Part shown: positions 1-5,142 of the stretch, piece by piece
Layout: every line of letters begins with the position of its first letter
Numbering within the stretch: position 1 is the first letter of the stretch
DNA from: UBA10677 sp045654245
GTDB taxonomy: Bacteria > Bacillota > Clostridia > Christensenellales > Pumilibacteraceae
Direction of reading: 5' to 3'
NCBI GenBank assembly: GCA_045654245.1
Contig: JAZOMX010000039.1
Span: 1 to 12,504, forward strand
DNA length: 12,504 nt
Notes under the pieces: model-generated
The model's database searches: none
What the model saw: the letters and a program-made list of their open reading frames with translations, nothing else
What the model was told of the DNA's origin: nothing
Translations under genes and position numbers: made by a program

Positions 1-44
1 GAATCATCGCTAACGCGAGATTCTTACTCGCTAGACGATATACG

Positions 45-80
45 AAAAACACCCCACCACAAAAGTGGTGAGGTGTTTTT
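45..80 (-). terminator. Terminator-like hairpin directly after a tRNA-Arg tail copy
   Basis: Two 16-base arms (45-60 and 65-80) flank an AAAA loop. The single imperfection is a C/A mismatch read on the plus strand but a U.G wobble on the minus strand. The hairpin therefore pairs fully only as minus-strand RNA, where it ends in UUUUU. It sits directly after a CCA-ending tRNA tail, just as the real tRNA-Arg is followed by its own terminator at 343-378, but its sequence is different. Confidence 0.7.
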
Positions 81-94
81 GGTGCACCGTAAGG
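80..94 (-). repeat. Partial copy of tRNA-Arg 3' end (15 nt, with CCA)
   Basis: On the minus strand this reads CCTTACGGTGCACCA, identical to the last 15 bases of the tRNA-Arg gene including the encoded CCA. No D arm or anticodon arm precedes it, so it is a fragment and not a tRNA. Its upstream side (91-96) is complementary to 118-123, giving AAGGGA/TCCCTT arms around a GCAAC-TAC-GTTGC hairpin (105-117). Confidence 0.8.
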
Positions 95-141
95 GAAAGC
101 AGTCGCAACTACGTTGCTCCCTTGGTCGCTAATGCGACCGC
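95..141. other. Hairpin-rich spacer between the two 94-bp repeats
   Basis: Non-coding DNA with two compact hairpins: GCAAC/GTTGC with a 3-base loop at 105-117, and GGTCGC-TAAT-GCGACC at 124-139. The second shares the TCGCTAA.GCGA pattern with the hairpin at 6-39 and its copy at 147-180, so related GCGA/TCGC palindromes recur through this stretch. I see no gene here. Confidence 0.7.
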
Positions 142-235
142 GAATCATCGCTAACGCGAGATTCTTACTCGCTAGACGATATACGAAAAACACCCCACCA
201 CAAAAGTGGTGAGGTGTTTTTGGTGCACCGTAAGG
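142..235. repeat. 94-bp direct repeat, copy 2
   Basis: Identical by eye to 1-94, with the same hairpin (147-180), the same terminator-like hairpin (186-221) and the start of a tRNA-Arg tail. Here the tail homology continues beyond the repeat to 241, giving 21 bases of tRNA identity instead of 15. Copy 2 is therefore closer to the intact tRNA end than copy 1. Confidence 0.9.
186..221 (-). terminator. Terminator-like hairpin after second tRNA-Arg tail copy
   Basis: Same sequence as the hairpin at 45-80, with 16-base arms, an AAAA loop and a terminal run of five U on the minus strand. It would stop transcripts reading leftward from the tRNA-Arg promoter that escaped the native terminator at 343-378. 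Confidence 0.7.
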
Positions 236-241
236 AGTTCG
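221..241 (-). repeat. Partial copy of tRNA-Arg 3' end (21 nt, with CCA)
   Basis: Identical to 378-398, the 3' strand of the T arm, the 3' acceptor strand, the discriminator base and the CCA of tRNA-Arg. Homology stops inside the T loop at 242. Bases 233-241 are the inverse of 324-332 (CGAACTCCT), so the tail has a new 9-bp pairing partner in place of the lost T-arm and acceptor 5' strands. Confidence 0.8.
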
Positions 242-332
242 CCCGAAACGCGAGCGTTTCGGCACGCCGGCTCGGAAAATGCTTCCATAGGTCGCATTTT
301 GTCGCAAGCGACGACCTCGCATTCGAACTCCT
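233..332. repeat. Nested inverted-repeat structure, 100 bp
   Basis: Outer arms of 9 bp at 233-241 and 324-332 enclose further hairpins: CCGAAACG/CGTTTCGG with a CGAG loop at 243-262, the palindrome GCCGGC at 266-271, AAAATGC/GCATTTT at 276-300, and GTCGC-AA-GCGAC at 301-312. An alternative stem GGTCG/CGACC pairs 290-294 with 312-316. Such dense pairing suggests a folded RNA or a small palindromic element. No known RNA family is recognised. Confidence 0.55.
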
Positions 333-342
333 ATAATATAAA

Positions 343-377
343 AAAATAAACCACCTACAACGGTAGGTGATTTATTT

Positions 378-378
<1 letters not shown>
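343..378 (-). terminator. Native terminator of tRNA-Arg
   Basis: 16-base arms at 343-358 and 363-378 flank a 4-base loop. The minus-strand RNA ends in a U-rich tract (UUUAUUUUUUU). The first arm starts at the final base of the tRNA's CCA. The one plus-strand mismatch is a wobble on the minus strand, which fits leftward transcription. Confidence 0.8.
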
Positions 379-454
<76 letters not shown>

Positions 455-459
455 TTATC

Positions 460-480
460 GGCTGATTAAGTAAATCAGCC
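460..480 (-). promoter_or_regulatory. Hairpin at the 5' end of the tRNA-Arg transcript
   Basis: GGCTGATT and AATCAGCC form a perfect 8-bp stem with a 5-base loop. It lies between the promoter (-10 at 486-491) and the tRNA 5' end at 454, so the primary transcript would begin almost exactly with this stem. No U tract follows, so it is not a clear terminator for the gene upstream. It could protect the leader or guide its removal by RNase P; that is inference. Confidence 0.5.
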
Positions 481-485
481 TTATT

Positions 486-514
486 ATTATATATAAAACG
501 ATTTTTATTGTCAA
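486..514 (-). promoter_or_regulatory. Sigma-A promoter for tRNA-Arg
   Basis: On the minus strand TTGACA (509-514) and TATAAT (486-491) are separated by exactly 17 bases, a perfect match to the vegetative consensus. The predicted start is near 479, about 25 bases upstream of the tRNA 5' end. Confidence 0.85.
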
Positions 515-549
515 GAAAAAACGGGCGTTATTTTAAATTAAAATTTAGA

Positions 550-993
550 TTATTCGCCGAGATAGTTTTGCAAAATTTCACAAGCGTCGCCAACGAGCAA
601 AGCGCACGGGCGTTTTTTGTAATATTTTTCGGTGCGTTTTTCGGGCGTTGGGTCACCGTCAACCTCTGGGAGAGCGAGCAGTTCACGGCAAATATAAGAG
701 CCGTTTTTTTCCTTAAACTCGTTCATAAGCGATTGCGCTTTTGCATAAATTTCTTTTTTGTTCTCGTCGGTAGTGTTAAGTCCTATTCCGTCAACTGCAC
801 CGAGAACTAGCATCATTCCGCTTACCGCTCCGCAAACCTCGCGGAGACGACCAAAGCCACCGCCGAAAGGGGAGATGAACTTTGCAACGGTATTCTCGTC
901 GAGACCGATTTTATCTGAAAAAGCAAGGGCAACCGCTTGAGCGCAGTTAAAACCTTTACTAAAATACAATTCTCCTTTTTCTCTTCTGTTCAT
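550..993 (-). CDS. C_GCAxxG_C_C family redox-type protein
   Basis: The 147-residue product fits the C_GCAxxG_C_C family, small cytoplasmic cysteine-rich proteins presumed to be redox-active or metal-binding but without an established reaction. Visible features are the N-terminal FNCAQAV (C17), the glycine-rich GGGFGRLREVCGAVSG with C54, and later cysteines C102, C130 and C138, matching the spaced-cysteine layout that names the family. The length is usual for the family. The ATG at 993 is supported by GGAGG seven bases upstream. It appears monocistronic: a promoter lies at 1022-1050 and the next gene leftward, tRNA-Arg, has its own promoter. No clear terminator follows its stop. No membrane segment or signal peptide is seen. 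Family assignment is strong, physiological role unknown. Confidence 0.85.
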   Translation of the reverse strand: MNRREKGELYFSKGFNCAQAVALAFSDKIGLDENTVAKFISPFGGGFGRLREVCGAVSGMMLVLGAVDGIGLNTTDENKKEIYAKAQSLMNEFKEKNGSYICRELLALPEVDGDPTPEKRTEKYYKKRPCALLVGDACEILQNYLGE

Positions 994-1021
994 AATGTTA
1001 CCTCCAGTTAGTTATGCCGTT

Positions 1022-1050
1022 ATTATACTATATTAAACGAAAAAAGACAA
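1022..1050 (-). promoter_or_regulatory. Probable promoter of the C_GCAxxG_C_C gene
   Basis: TATAAT (1022-1027) with TTGTCT (1045-1050) 17 bases upstream on the minus strand; the -35 box matches consensus at 4 of 6. It lies just beyond the terminator of the oadB unit, so the gene is separately transcribed. Confidence 0.6.
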
Positions 1051-1059
1051 GTGAAAAGT

Positions 1060-1093
1060 AAAAAAAATCACGACTCGATAGAGCCGTGATTTT
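1060..1093 (-). terminator. Terminator of the oadB/oadG-like operon
   Basis: AAAATCACGGCTC-TATC-GAGTCGTGATTTT on the minus strand is followed by further U residues. The only non-Watson-Crick pair is a G.U on that strand. It begins 6 bases after the stop codon of the small membrane gene. Confidence 0.85.
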
Positions 1094-1098
1094 GCGTT

Positions 1099-1269
1099 TT
1101 ATTCTTTTTTGTTGCGGTCGTTTTTGTCGCGGTTGGAAATCTTATTCATAATAGCGGTTGCAGTCATAATAAGACCGATAACGATAATAATTGCAACCAA
1201 GCCTTGCCATAAGATATTAAGCGATTTAATTAGGTCGCCCTTTACGATAGATAAGATAAAATTAAACAT
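1099..1269 (-). CDS. OadG-like small membrane subunit
   Basis: This short gene encodes 56 residues: an amphipathic N-terminus, one transmembrane helix at about 22-42 (LVAIIIVIGLIMTATAI) and a highly charged tail (NRDKNDRNKKE). That architecture, placed directly after a decarboxylase beta subunit, matches the small gamma/OadG-related subunits that anchor or stabilise Na+-translocating decarboxylases. It is shorter than classical OadG (about 80 residues) and lacks the long C-terminal extension with zinc-binding residues known from Klebsiella OadG. AAGGAGG at 1277-1283 lies seven bases before the ATG and overlaps the oadB stop codon, so the two genes are probably translationally coupled. Coding status is strongly supported by the ribosome site, operon position and following terminator; the subunit role is inferred from context. 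Confidence 0.75.
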   Translation of the reverse strand: MFNFILSIVKGDLIKSLNILWQGLVAIIIVIGLIMTATAIMNKISNRDKNDRNKKE

Positions 1270-1281
1270 ATTTTTTCCTCC

Positions 1282-2418
1282 TTATAAAACGAGACCGATA
1301 ATGAGGCCACCTACGATTGCAGATGCAATTTGTCCCGACACGTTTGCGCCGACGGCGTGCATTAGCAAGTAGTTGGTGCCGTCTTCTTTAAGGCCGATTT
1401 TATGAACGACACGAGCGGACATCGGGAAAGCGGAGATACCTGCAGCGCCAACCATAGGATTGATTTTCTTTTTGGAGAAGAGGTTGATAAACTTTGCGCA
1501 GAAGATACCGCCTACGGTGTCGAGCACGAAAGCGGCAAGACCAAGTACCATAATTAGGAGCGTTTCTAATTGAAGGAATTCGGATGCTTGCATCTTAAAC
1601 GCAATCGTAATACCGAGAAGAAGGGTAATAAGGTTAGCGAGTTGGTTCTTAGCGGTGTCGGCAAGCGAGCCTAGAACTCCGCACTCTTTAATGAGGTTAC
1701 CGAACATCAAGAAACCGACGAGAGCAAGCGACGCAGGAGCGATAATACCAGCGATAACGGTAATAACGATAGGGAATAGAATTTTTACGATTTTAGGTAC
1801 TTTATTGCCCGTGTAGTCCATACGGATAAGGCGCTCTTTTTTGGTGGTGCAAACCTTGATTACCGCAGGCTGAATAATGGGAACTAGCGCCATATACGAG
1901 TACGCTACGACCATTATAGGAGCGATATAGTTACTTCCTAGTTTCATAGCAACTAAGATAGAGGTAGGACCGTCCGCTGCGCCGATAATACCGATAGACG
2001 CTGCGTCCCTTATATCAAATCCGAATACAACCGCTAGGATAATGGTAAGGAAAATACCGATTTGAGCGAACGCGCCCAAAATCATAAGTTTAGGGTTAGT
2101 GATAAGGGGCTCGAAGTCAATCATTGCGCCGATACCTATAAATAATAGAATAGGTAACGCTTCACTCGCCTCGATACCAACTTCAAATAGCCACTCGATA
2201 ATACCCGAACTTTCGCCCTCCATAACGGCTTTTCCCAAAACGTTAGTTCCGGGAATATTTACGAGTATTGCGCCAAAGCCGATGGGGAGTAGTAGAGCGG
2301 GTTCCATTTCCTTTTTAATAGCAAGGAAAATAAGTAATCCGCCGATAATCCACATAGCGACGCACTTTAGAATTTCTACCGTGGTTAGGTTTAGCCACGC
2401 TTCGATAAGAAAACTCAT
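1282..2418 (-). CDS. oadB: Na+-translocating decarboxylase subunit beta
   Basis: Integral membrane subunit that couples decarboxylation of a carboxybiotin intermediate to sodium export, as in oxaloacetate, methylmalonyl-CoA or glutaconyl-CoA decarboxylases. The 378-residue protein is almost entirely hydrophobic helices. It has the family signatures GAADGPTSI (147-154; D149 corresponds to the essential intramembrane aspartate of OadB) and GANVSGQIAS (357-366), plus an N-terminal LLPIGFGAILVNIP segment. A longer reading frame starts at 2430, but that ATG has no ribosome site. The ATG at 2418 has GGAGG five bases upstream, so it is taken as the start. The carboxyltransferase and biotin carrier subunits are not in the window, so the substrate is undetermined; gcdB or mmdB would be equally valid names. 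Transcribed from a consensus promoter at 2453-2481. Confidence 0.9.
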   Translation of the reverse strand: MSFLIEAWLNLTTVEILKCVAMWIIGGLLIFLAIKKEMEPALLLPIGFGAILVNIPGTNVLGKAVMEGESSGIIEWLFEVGIEASEALPILLFIGIGAMIDFEPLITNPKLMILGAFAQIGIFLTIILAVVFGFDIRDAASIGIIGAADGPTSILVAMKLGSNYIAPIMVVAYSYMALVPIIQPAVIKVCTTKKERLIRMDYTGNKVPKIVKILFPIVITVIAGIIAPASLALVGFLMFGNLIKECGVLGSLADTAKNQLANLITLLLGITIAFKMQASEFLQLETLLIMVLGLAAFVLDTVGGIFCAKFINLFSKKKINPMVGAAGISAFPMSARVVHKIGLKEDGTNYLLMHAVGANVSGQIASAIVGGLIIGLVL

Positions 2419-2452
2419 TGTTGCCTCCATAAATTAATTAAATGACCTTGTA

Positions 2453-2481
2453 ATTATAACGATTTATGCGTCGCTTGTCAA
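2453..2481 (-). promoter_or_regulatory. Sigma-A promoter of oadB
   Basis: Minus strand TTGACA (2476-2481), 17 bases, TATAAT (2453-2458): a perfect consensus. The predicted start is near 2446, about 28 bases before the ATG. The -35 box lies inside a palindrome (2475-2495). Confidence 0.85.
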
Positions 2482-2495
2482 ACGCTATTTGACAA
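2475..2495. promoter_or_regulatory. Palindrome over the oadB -35 box, possible operator
   Basis: TTGTCAAA-CGCTA-TTTGACAA is a perfect inverted repeat with 8-base arms and a 5-base centre. The -35 hexamer of oadB lies within the left arm. A dimeric repressor bound here would occlude RNA polymerase. The second arm also contains TTGACA on the plus strand, but no -10 box sits at a workable distance from it, so a divergent promoter is less likely than an operator. The cognate regulator is unknown. Confidence 0.45.
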
Positions 2496-2601
2496 AAAAA
2501 ATTTTAAAAATTCGCGTTTTATACGCGTAAACCTAATTTTATACATAAAATCGTGAATATATACAAAAAATATGCATAAAAATAAATTTTTATAAAAATT
2601 T

Positions 2602-2619
2602 TTTGAATATTTATGCAAA
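2602..2619. promoter_or_regulatory. Possible ARG box (ArgR/AhrC-type operator)
   Basis: TTTGAATATTTATGCAAA matches the 18-bp ARG box pattern (wnTGAATwwwwATTCAnw) at all but one defined position. It ends six bases upstream of the -35 box of the amino acid importer. A second box at the usual 3-bp spacing would be 2581-2598, where the match is only partial in AT-rich DNA. The AT background makes chance matches plausible. Confidence 0.3.
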
Positions 2620-2624
2620 AACGC

Positions 2625-2653
2625 TTGCTTTTTATTTTCGTAAGTTATATAAT
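2625..2653 (+). promoter_or_regulatory. Promoter of the amino acid ABC importer operon
   Basis: TTGCTT (2625-2630), 17 bases, TATAAT (2648-2653). The predicted start is near 2660, leaving a leader of about 40 bases with AAGGAG at 2684-2689. The leader is too short for a riboswitch. The DNA upstream (2496-2624) is very AT-rich, including an 18-bp A/T palindrome at 2584-2601, and may act as an UP-like element. Confidence 0.8.
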
Positions 2654-2699
2654 GAGTACACTCAAATAAAAAATAAATTTTGTAAGGAGAAATAAAACA

Positions 2700-3548
2700 A
2701 TGAAAAAGATTTTGACTGCTATCGTTTCCCTTGCTCTTGCTATTACCTGCGCGTTCGGTCTCGTAGGTTGCGGAGAAGACGGAGCGATTGAAGGAATTAA
2801 GTCGAGCAAGTACGACGCAAAGAAGGAACAATTAGTAGTAGCAACCAACGCTGCTTTCCCTCCCTTCGAGTACAAAATGGGCAATAAGTTTGCAGGTATC
2901 GATATGGAGATTGCAAAGGGCTTTGCTGATTACCTCGGTTGGGAACTCGTAATTATGGATATGGACTTCGACGCAGTAGTTACTTCCGTTGGAAAGAACG
3001 GCGTTGATATCGCTATGGCAGGTCTTACCGTAAACGAGACTAGAAAGCAGAGCGTTAACTTCACCAACTCTTACTACAACGCATCTCAGGTAGTAATCGT
3101 AAAAGAGGGCGATACCTCGCTTGACGCTTGCACCACCGCTGCAGAAATCGACGCTATCTTGAATGCGTCCGGAACGAAAATCGGCGTTCAGGCTGGAACG
3201 ACTGGTGAGTTCTACGTAACGGGTGACGAGGACTGGGGATTCGACGGTTACGCAAACGCAACCTGCTCTCCCTATAGCAACGCAGCGCTCGCTGTTAAAG
3301 ACCTTAAGAACGGCAACCTCGACTACGTAGTAGTTGACGAGGCTCCCGCAAAGAATATCGCAAATTCGGTTGGCGGAGTTAAGGTTATCGAAATTGCTCT
3401 TACCGAAGAAGAGTACGCTTTCGGTGTAGATAAGGCTCAAGAAGACCTTCTTGAGCAAGCAAACGCATACCTCGCTAAAATTCAGTCTGACGGCACTTAC
3501 GCAAAGATTGCTGAAAAGTACTTCTCTAACGAGATTAAAGAGGGCTAA
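2700..3548 (+). CDS. Polar amino acid ABC importer, substrate-binding lipoprotein
   Basis: Extracytoplasmic receptor of the SBP_bac_3 family that captures an amino acid and delivers it to the permease encoded next. The 282-residue precursor starts with a lysine-led hydrophobic signal and a lipobox LVGC, so C24 should become the lipid-modified N-terminus. Hallmarks of the ligand site are FPPFEY (53-58), AGLTVNETR with R115, which normally binds the ligand carboxylate, GVQAGTTGE (162-170), and VVDEAP with D213, which normally binds the amino group. Specificity cannot be read from these residues; a possible ARG box upstream hints at arginine-linked control. The ATG has AAGGAG ten bases upstream. 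The stop codon overlaps the permease start by one base (TAATG). Codon choice is narrower than in neighbouring genes, with few ATA or CTA codons, as expected for high expression. Confidence 0.92.
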   Translation: MKKILTAIVSLALAITCAFGLVGCGEDGAIEGIKSSKYDAKKEQLVVATNAAFPPFEYKMGNKFAGIDMEIAKGFADYLGWELVIMDMDFDAVVTSVGKNGVDIAMAGLTVNETRKQSVNFTNSYYNASQVVIVKEGDTSLDACTTAAEIDAILNASGTKIGVQAGTTGEFYVTGDEDWGFDGYANATCSPYSNAALAVKDLKNGNLDYVVVDEAPAKNIANSVGGVKVIEIALTEEEYAFGVDKAQEDLLEQANAYLAKIQSDGTYAKIAEKYFSNEIKEG

Positions 3549-4249
3549 TGAACGCGTTCGAAATTTTCTATCAACAATTCATAACTTATGAAGGTTATAA
3601 GGAAGTTTTGTCTGGATTACTCGTCACGGTGGAAATCGCCGTGGCGGGTTTATTCATAGGCATAGTTTTAGGTACGCTAATCGCTATTACGCGCGTCGTT
3701 CCTAAATATAAGATGCTACCGAGAGTTCTTAACCGCATAAGCGACGTTTACGTTGGTTTTTTCCGTGGAACGCCTATGGTCGTTCAACTTCTTATTGGAT
3801 ATTTCGTTTTGCTCCCGGCGCTCGGAATACAGGCGAGCAACGTTTTAGTTGCAATCGTCGTATTCGGTCTTAATAGCGGAGCGTACGTTTCCGAGATTAT
3901 GAGAGCGGGAATCCAGTCGGTTGACGGCGGACAACTCGAGGCGGGAAGAGCAATGGGATTATCTTTTGCAACCGCTATGATAAAAATCGTTATTCCGCAG
4001 TCGATTAAGAACATACTCCCCACGCTTGGTAACGAGTTTATCGTTTTAATTAAGGAAACTTCGGTAGTAAGTTTTATCGCCGTAGTAGATTTAACCAAAG
4101 CGTTCCGTTCAATCGGAGACGCAACTTACGAGTACATAATTCCGTATATCGTGCTTGCGTGCGTATATCTAATTTTGGTAATCCTAATTACGATTGGCAT
4201 AAGAGCGATGGAAAGGAGGTTAAAGCGCAGTGATAGAGCAACAAAATAA
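3548..4249 (+). CDS. Polar amino acid ABC importer, permease
   Basis: HisM/GlnP-type inner membrane subunit of 233 residues that forms the translocation path, probably as a homodimer since only one permease gene is present. Hydrophobic helices lie at roughly 22-48, 77-93, 97-115, 165-182 and 196-219. The family motif FRGTP is at 72-76. The cytoplasmic coupling loop carries the EAA-type sequence QLEAGRAMGLS (129-139), followed by IVIPQSIKNILPTLGNE, which contacts the ATPase. It starts within the stop of the binding-protein gene, with a purine-rich AGAGGG just before, and overlaps the ATPase gene by 20 bases, so the three genes are translationally coupled. Length is typical of the family (about 215-235). 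Confidence 0.93.
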   Translation: MNAFEIFYQQFITYEGYKEVLSGLLVTVEIAVAGLFIGIVLGTLIAITRVVPKYKMLPRVLNRISDVYVGFFRGTPMVVQLLIGYFVLLPALGIQASNVLVAIVVFGLNSGAYVSEIMRAGIQSVDGGQLEAGRAMGLSFATAMIKIVIPQSIKNILPTLGNEFIVLIKETSVVSFIAVVDLTKAFRSIGDATYEYIIPYIVLACVYLILVILITIGIRAMERRLKRSDRATK

Positions 4250-5087
4250 CGAAATCCTACTTTCCGTAAGAGGCTTAAAAAAGAGTTTTGGCGATTTAGA
4301 GGTTCTAAAAGGGATTGATATCGACATTAAAAAGGGCGAAGTAGTAGCGGTAATCGGACCTTCGGGTTGCGGAAAATCGACTTTCCTTCGTTGTCTTAAC
4401 TGTCTAGAAGACCCGACGGGCGGTTCTATTATTTTCGACGGCGAGGACCTTGCCGATATGAAAGTAGATATTAACTTGCACCGCCAAAAAATCGGTATGG
4501 TGTTCCAACAGTTTAACCTTTTTAACAATCTTACGGTTATGCAGAACATAATGCTTGCGCCCGTTACGATTGCAAAGAAAAAACGCGCTAAACTCCAAAG
4601 AGCGAACTTCTTTATTAAAATCGGTAACCTCTTTAGGGGCAAGGATAAAAAGAAAGAGTTGTACGACTTAGGAAAGAGCGTAGCCGAGATAAAATCGGAG
4701 GCTCAAGAGAGAGCGTACGAACTTCTTAAGACGATAGGGCTTGAGGAGAAAGCCGATTCTTATCCCGCGTCGCTTTCGGGCGGACAGAAACAGCGTGTAG
4801 CAATCGTTCGTTCGCTTGCTATGGACCCCAAGGTTATGCTTTTCGACGAGCCGACTTCGGCGCTCGACCCCGAAATGGTAGGCGAAGTTTTAGACCTTAT
4901 GAAAAAACTGGTTGAGAACGATATGACGATGGTAATCGTAACTCACGAAATGGCGTTTGCCCGTGAGGTAGCCGACCGCATAATCTTTATGGACGGCGGA
5001 GTTATTGCCGAAGAAAACGCGCCTGCGGAATTTTTCGACAAGCCCTCTTCGCCCAGACTTAAAGATTTCTTGTCGAAGGTATTATAA
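4230..5087 (+). CDS. Polar amino acid ABC importer, ATPase
   Basis: GlnQ/HisP-type ATPase that powers the importer. Visible motifs are Walker A GPSGCGKST (43-51), Q-loop Q93, signature LSGGQ (182-186), Walker B VMLFDE ending in catalytic E207, D-loop SALD (210-213) and H-loop H239. The start is GTG, chosen because AAAGGAGG (4212-4219) lies ten bases upstream and the frame opens correctly into the ATPase fold; no ATG fits. At 285 residues it is longer than the usual 240-255. The excess is a lysine-rich insertion at about 116-155, between the LAPVTI segment and the ERAYELLKTIGL helix, in the helical subdomain. It overlaps the permease gene and is followed by a hairpin terminator at 5099-5126. 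Confidence 0.93.
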   Translation: MIEQQNNEILLSVRGLKKSFGDLEVLKGIDIDIKKGEVVAVIGPSGCGKSTFLRCLNCLEDPTGGSIIFDGEDLADMKVDINLHRQKIGMVFQQFNLFNNLTVMQNIMLAPVTIAKKKRAKLQRANFFIKIGNLFRGKDKKKELYDLGKSVAEIKSEAQERAYELLKTIGLEEKADSYPASLSGGQKQRVAIVRSLAMDPKVMLFDEPTSALDPEMVGEVLDLMKKLVENDMTMVIVTHEMAFAREVADRIIFMDGGVIAEENAPAEFFDKPSSPRLKDFLSKVL

Positions 5088-5098
5088 AAAAATTAAGG

Positions 5099-5126
5099 AG
5101 AACGCGGAAAACCCGTGTTCTTTCTT
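5099..5126 (+). terminator. Hairpin terminator after the ABC importer operon
   Basis: AGAACGCGG (5099-5107) pairs with CCGTGTTCT (5113-5121), including one G.U, around an AAAAC loop, followed by TTCTT. The U tract is weak, so readthrough into the downstream phosphatase gene is plausible. No separate promoter for that gene is evident. The AAGGAG at 5095-5100 has no reading frame to serve. Confidence 0.55.
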
Positions 5127-5142
5127 ATAAACGGAGAAAAGT

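Larger units (their letters stand above)
1..94. repeat. 94-bp direct repeat, copy 1 (terminator plus tRNA-Arg tail)
   Basis: By eye this block is identical to 142-235, an offset of 141 bp. It may extend left of the window. It carries an imperfect hairpin at 6-39 (stem blocks ATCG/CGAT, CTA/TAG and GCGAG/CTCGC), a terminator-like hairpin at 45-80, and at 80-94 a 15-base copy of the tRNA-Arg 3' end in the same (minus) orientation as the real tRNA at 378-454. It shows no coding potential. Confidence 0.9.

Noticed and set aside
1..241. Additional intact tRNA genes
   Set aside because: Only the 3' 15-21 bases match tRNA-Arg. No acceptor 5' strand, D arm or anticodon arm can be built upstream of the copies.
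2419..2430. Longer oadB start at 2430
   Set aside because: No ribosome site precedes it. The GGAGG used by the ATG at 2418 overlaps that upstream ATG, and homologous proteins usually begin near the shorter start.
2660..2699. Riboswitch upstream of the amino acid importer
   Set aside because: Only about 40 bases of leader, AT-rich and unstructured; no lysine or glycine riboswitch core can be seen.
2478..2831. 117-codon minus-strand frame across the oadB/ABC intergenic region
   Set aside because: Its 5' part lies antisense to the binding-protein signal peptide and its 3' part is AT-rich promoter DNA; composition is dominated by Phe, Lys and Asn as expected for random AT-rich translation.
2832..3458. 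208-codon open frame antisense to the amino acid binding protein
   Set aside because: It is a shadow of a strongly biased coding gene: no recognisable family, no convincing ribosome site, and the sense gene has all expected motifs.
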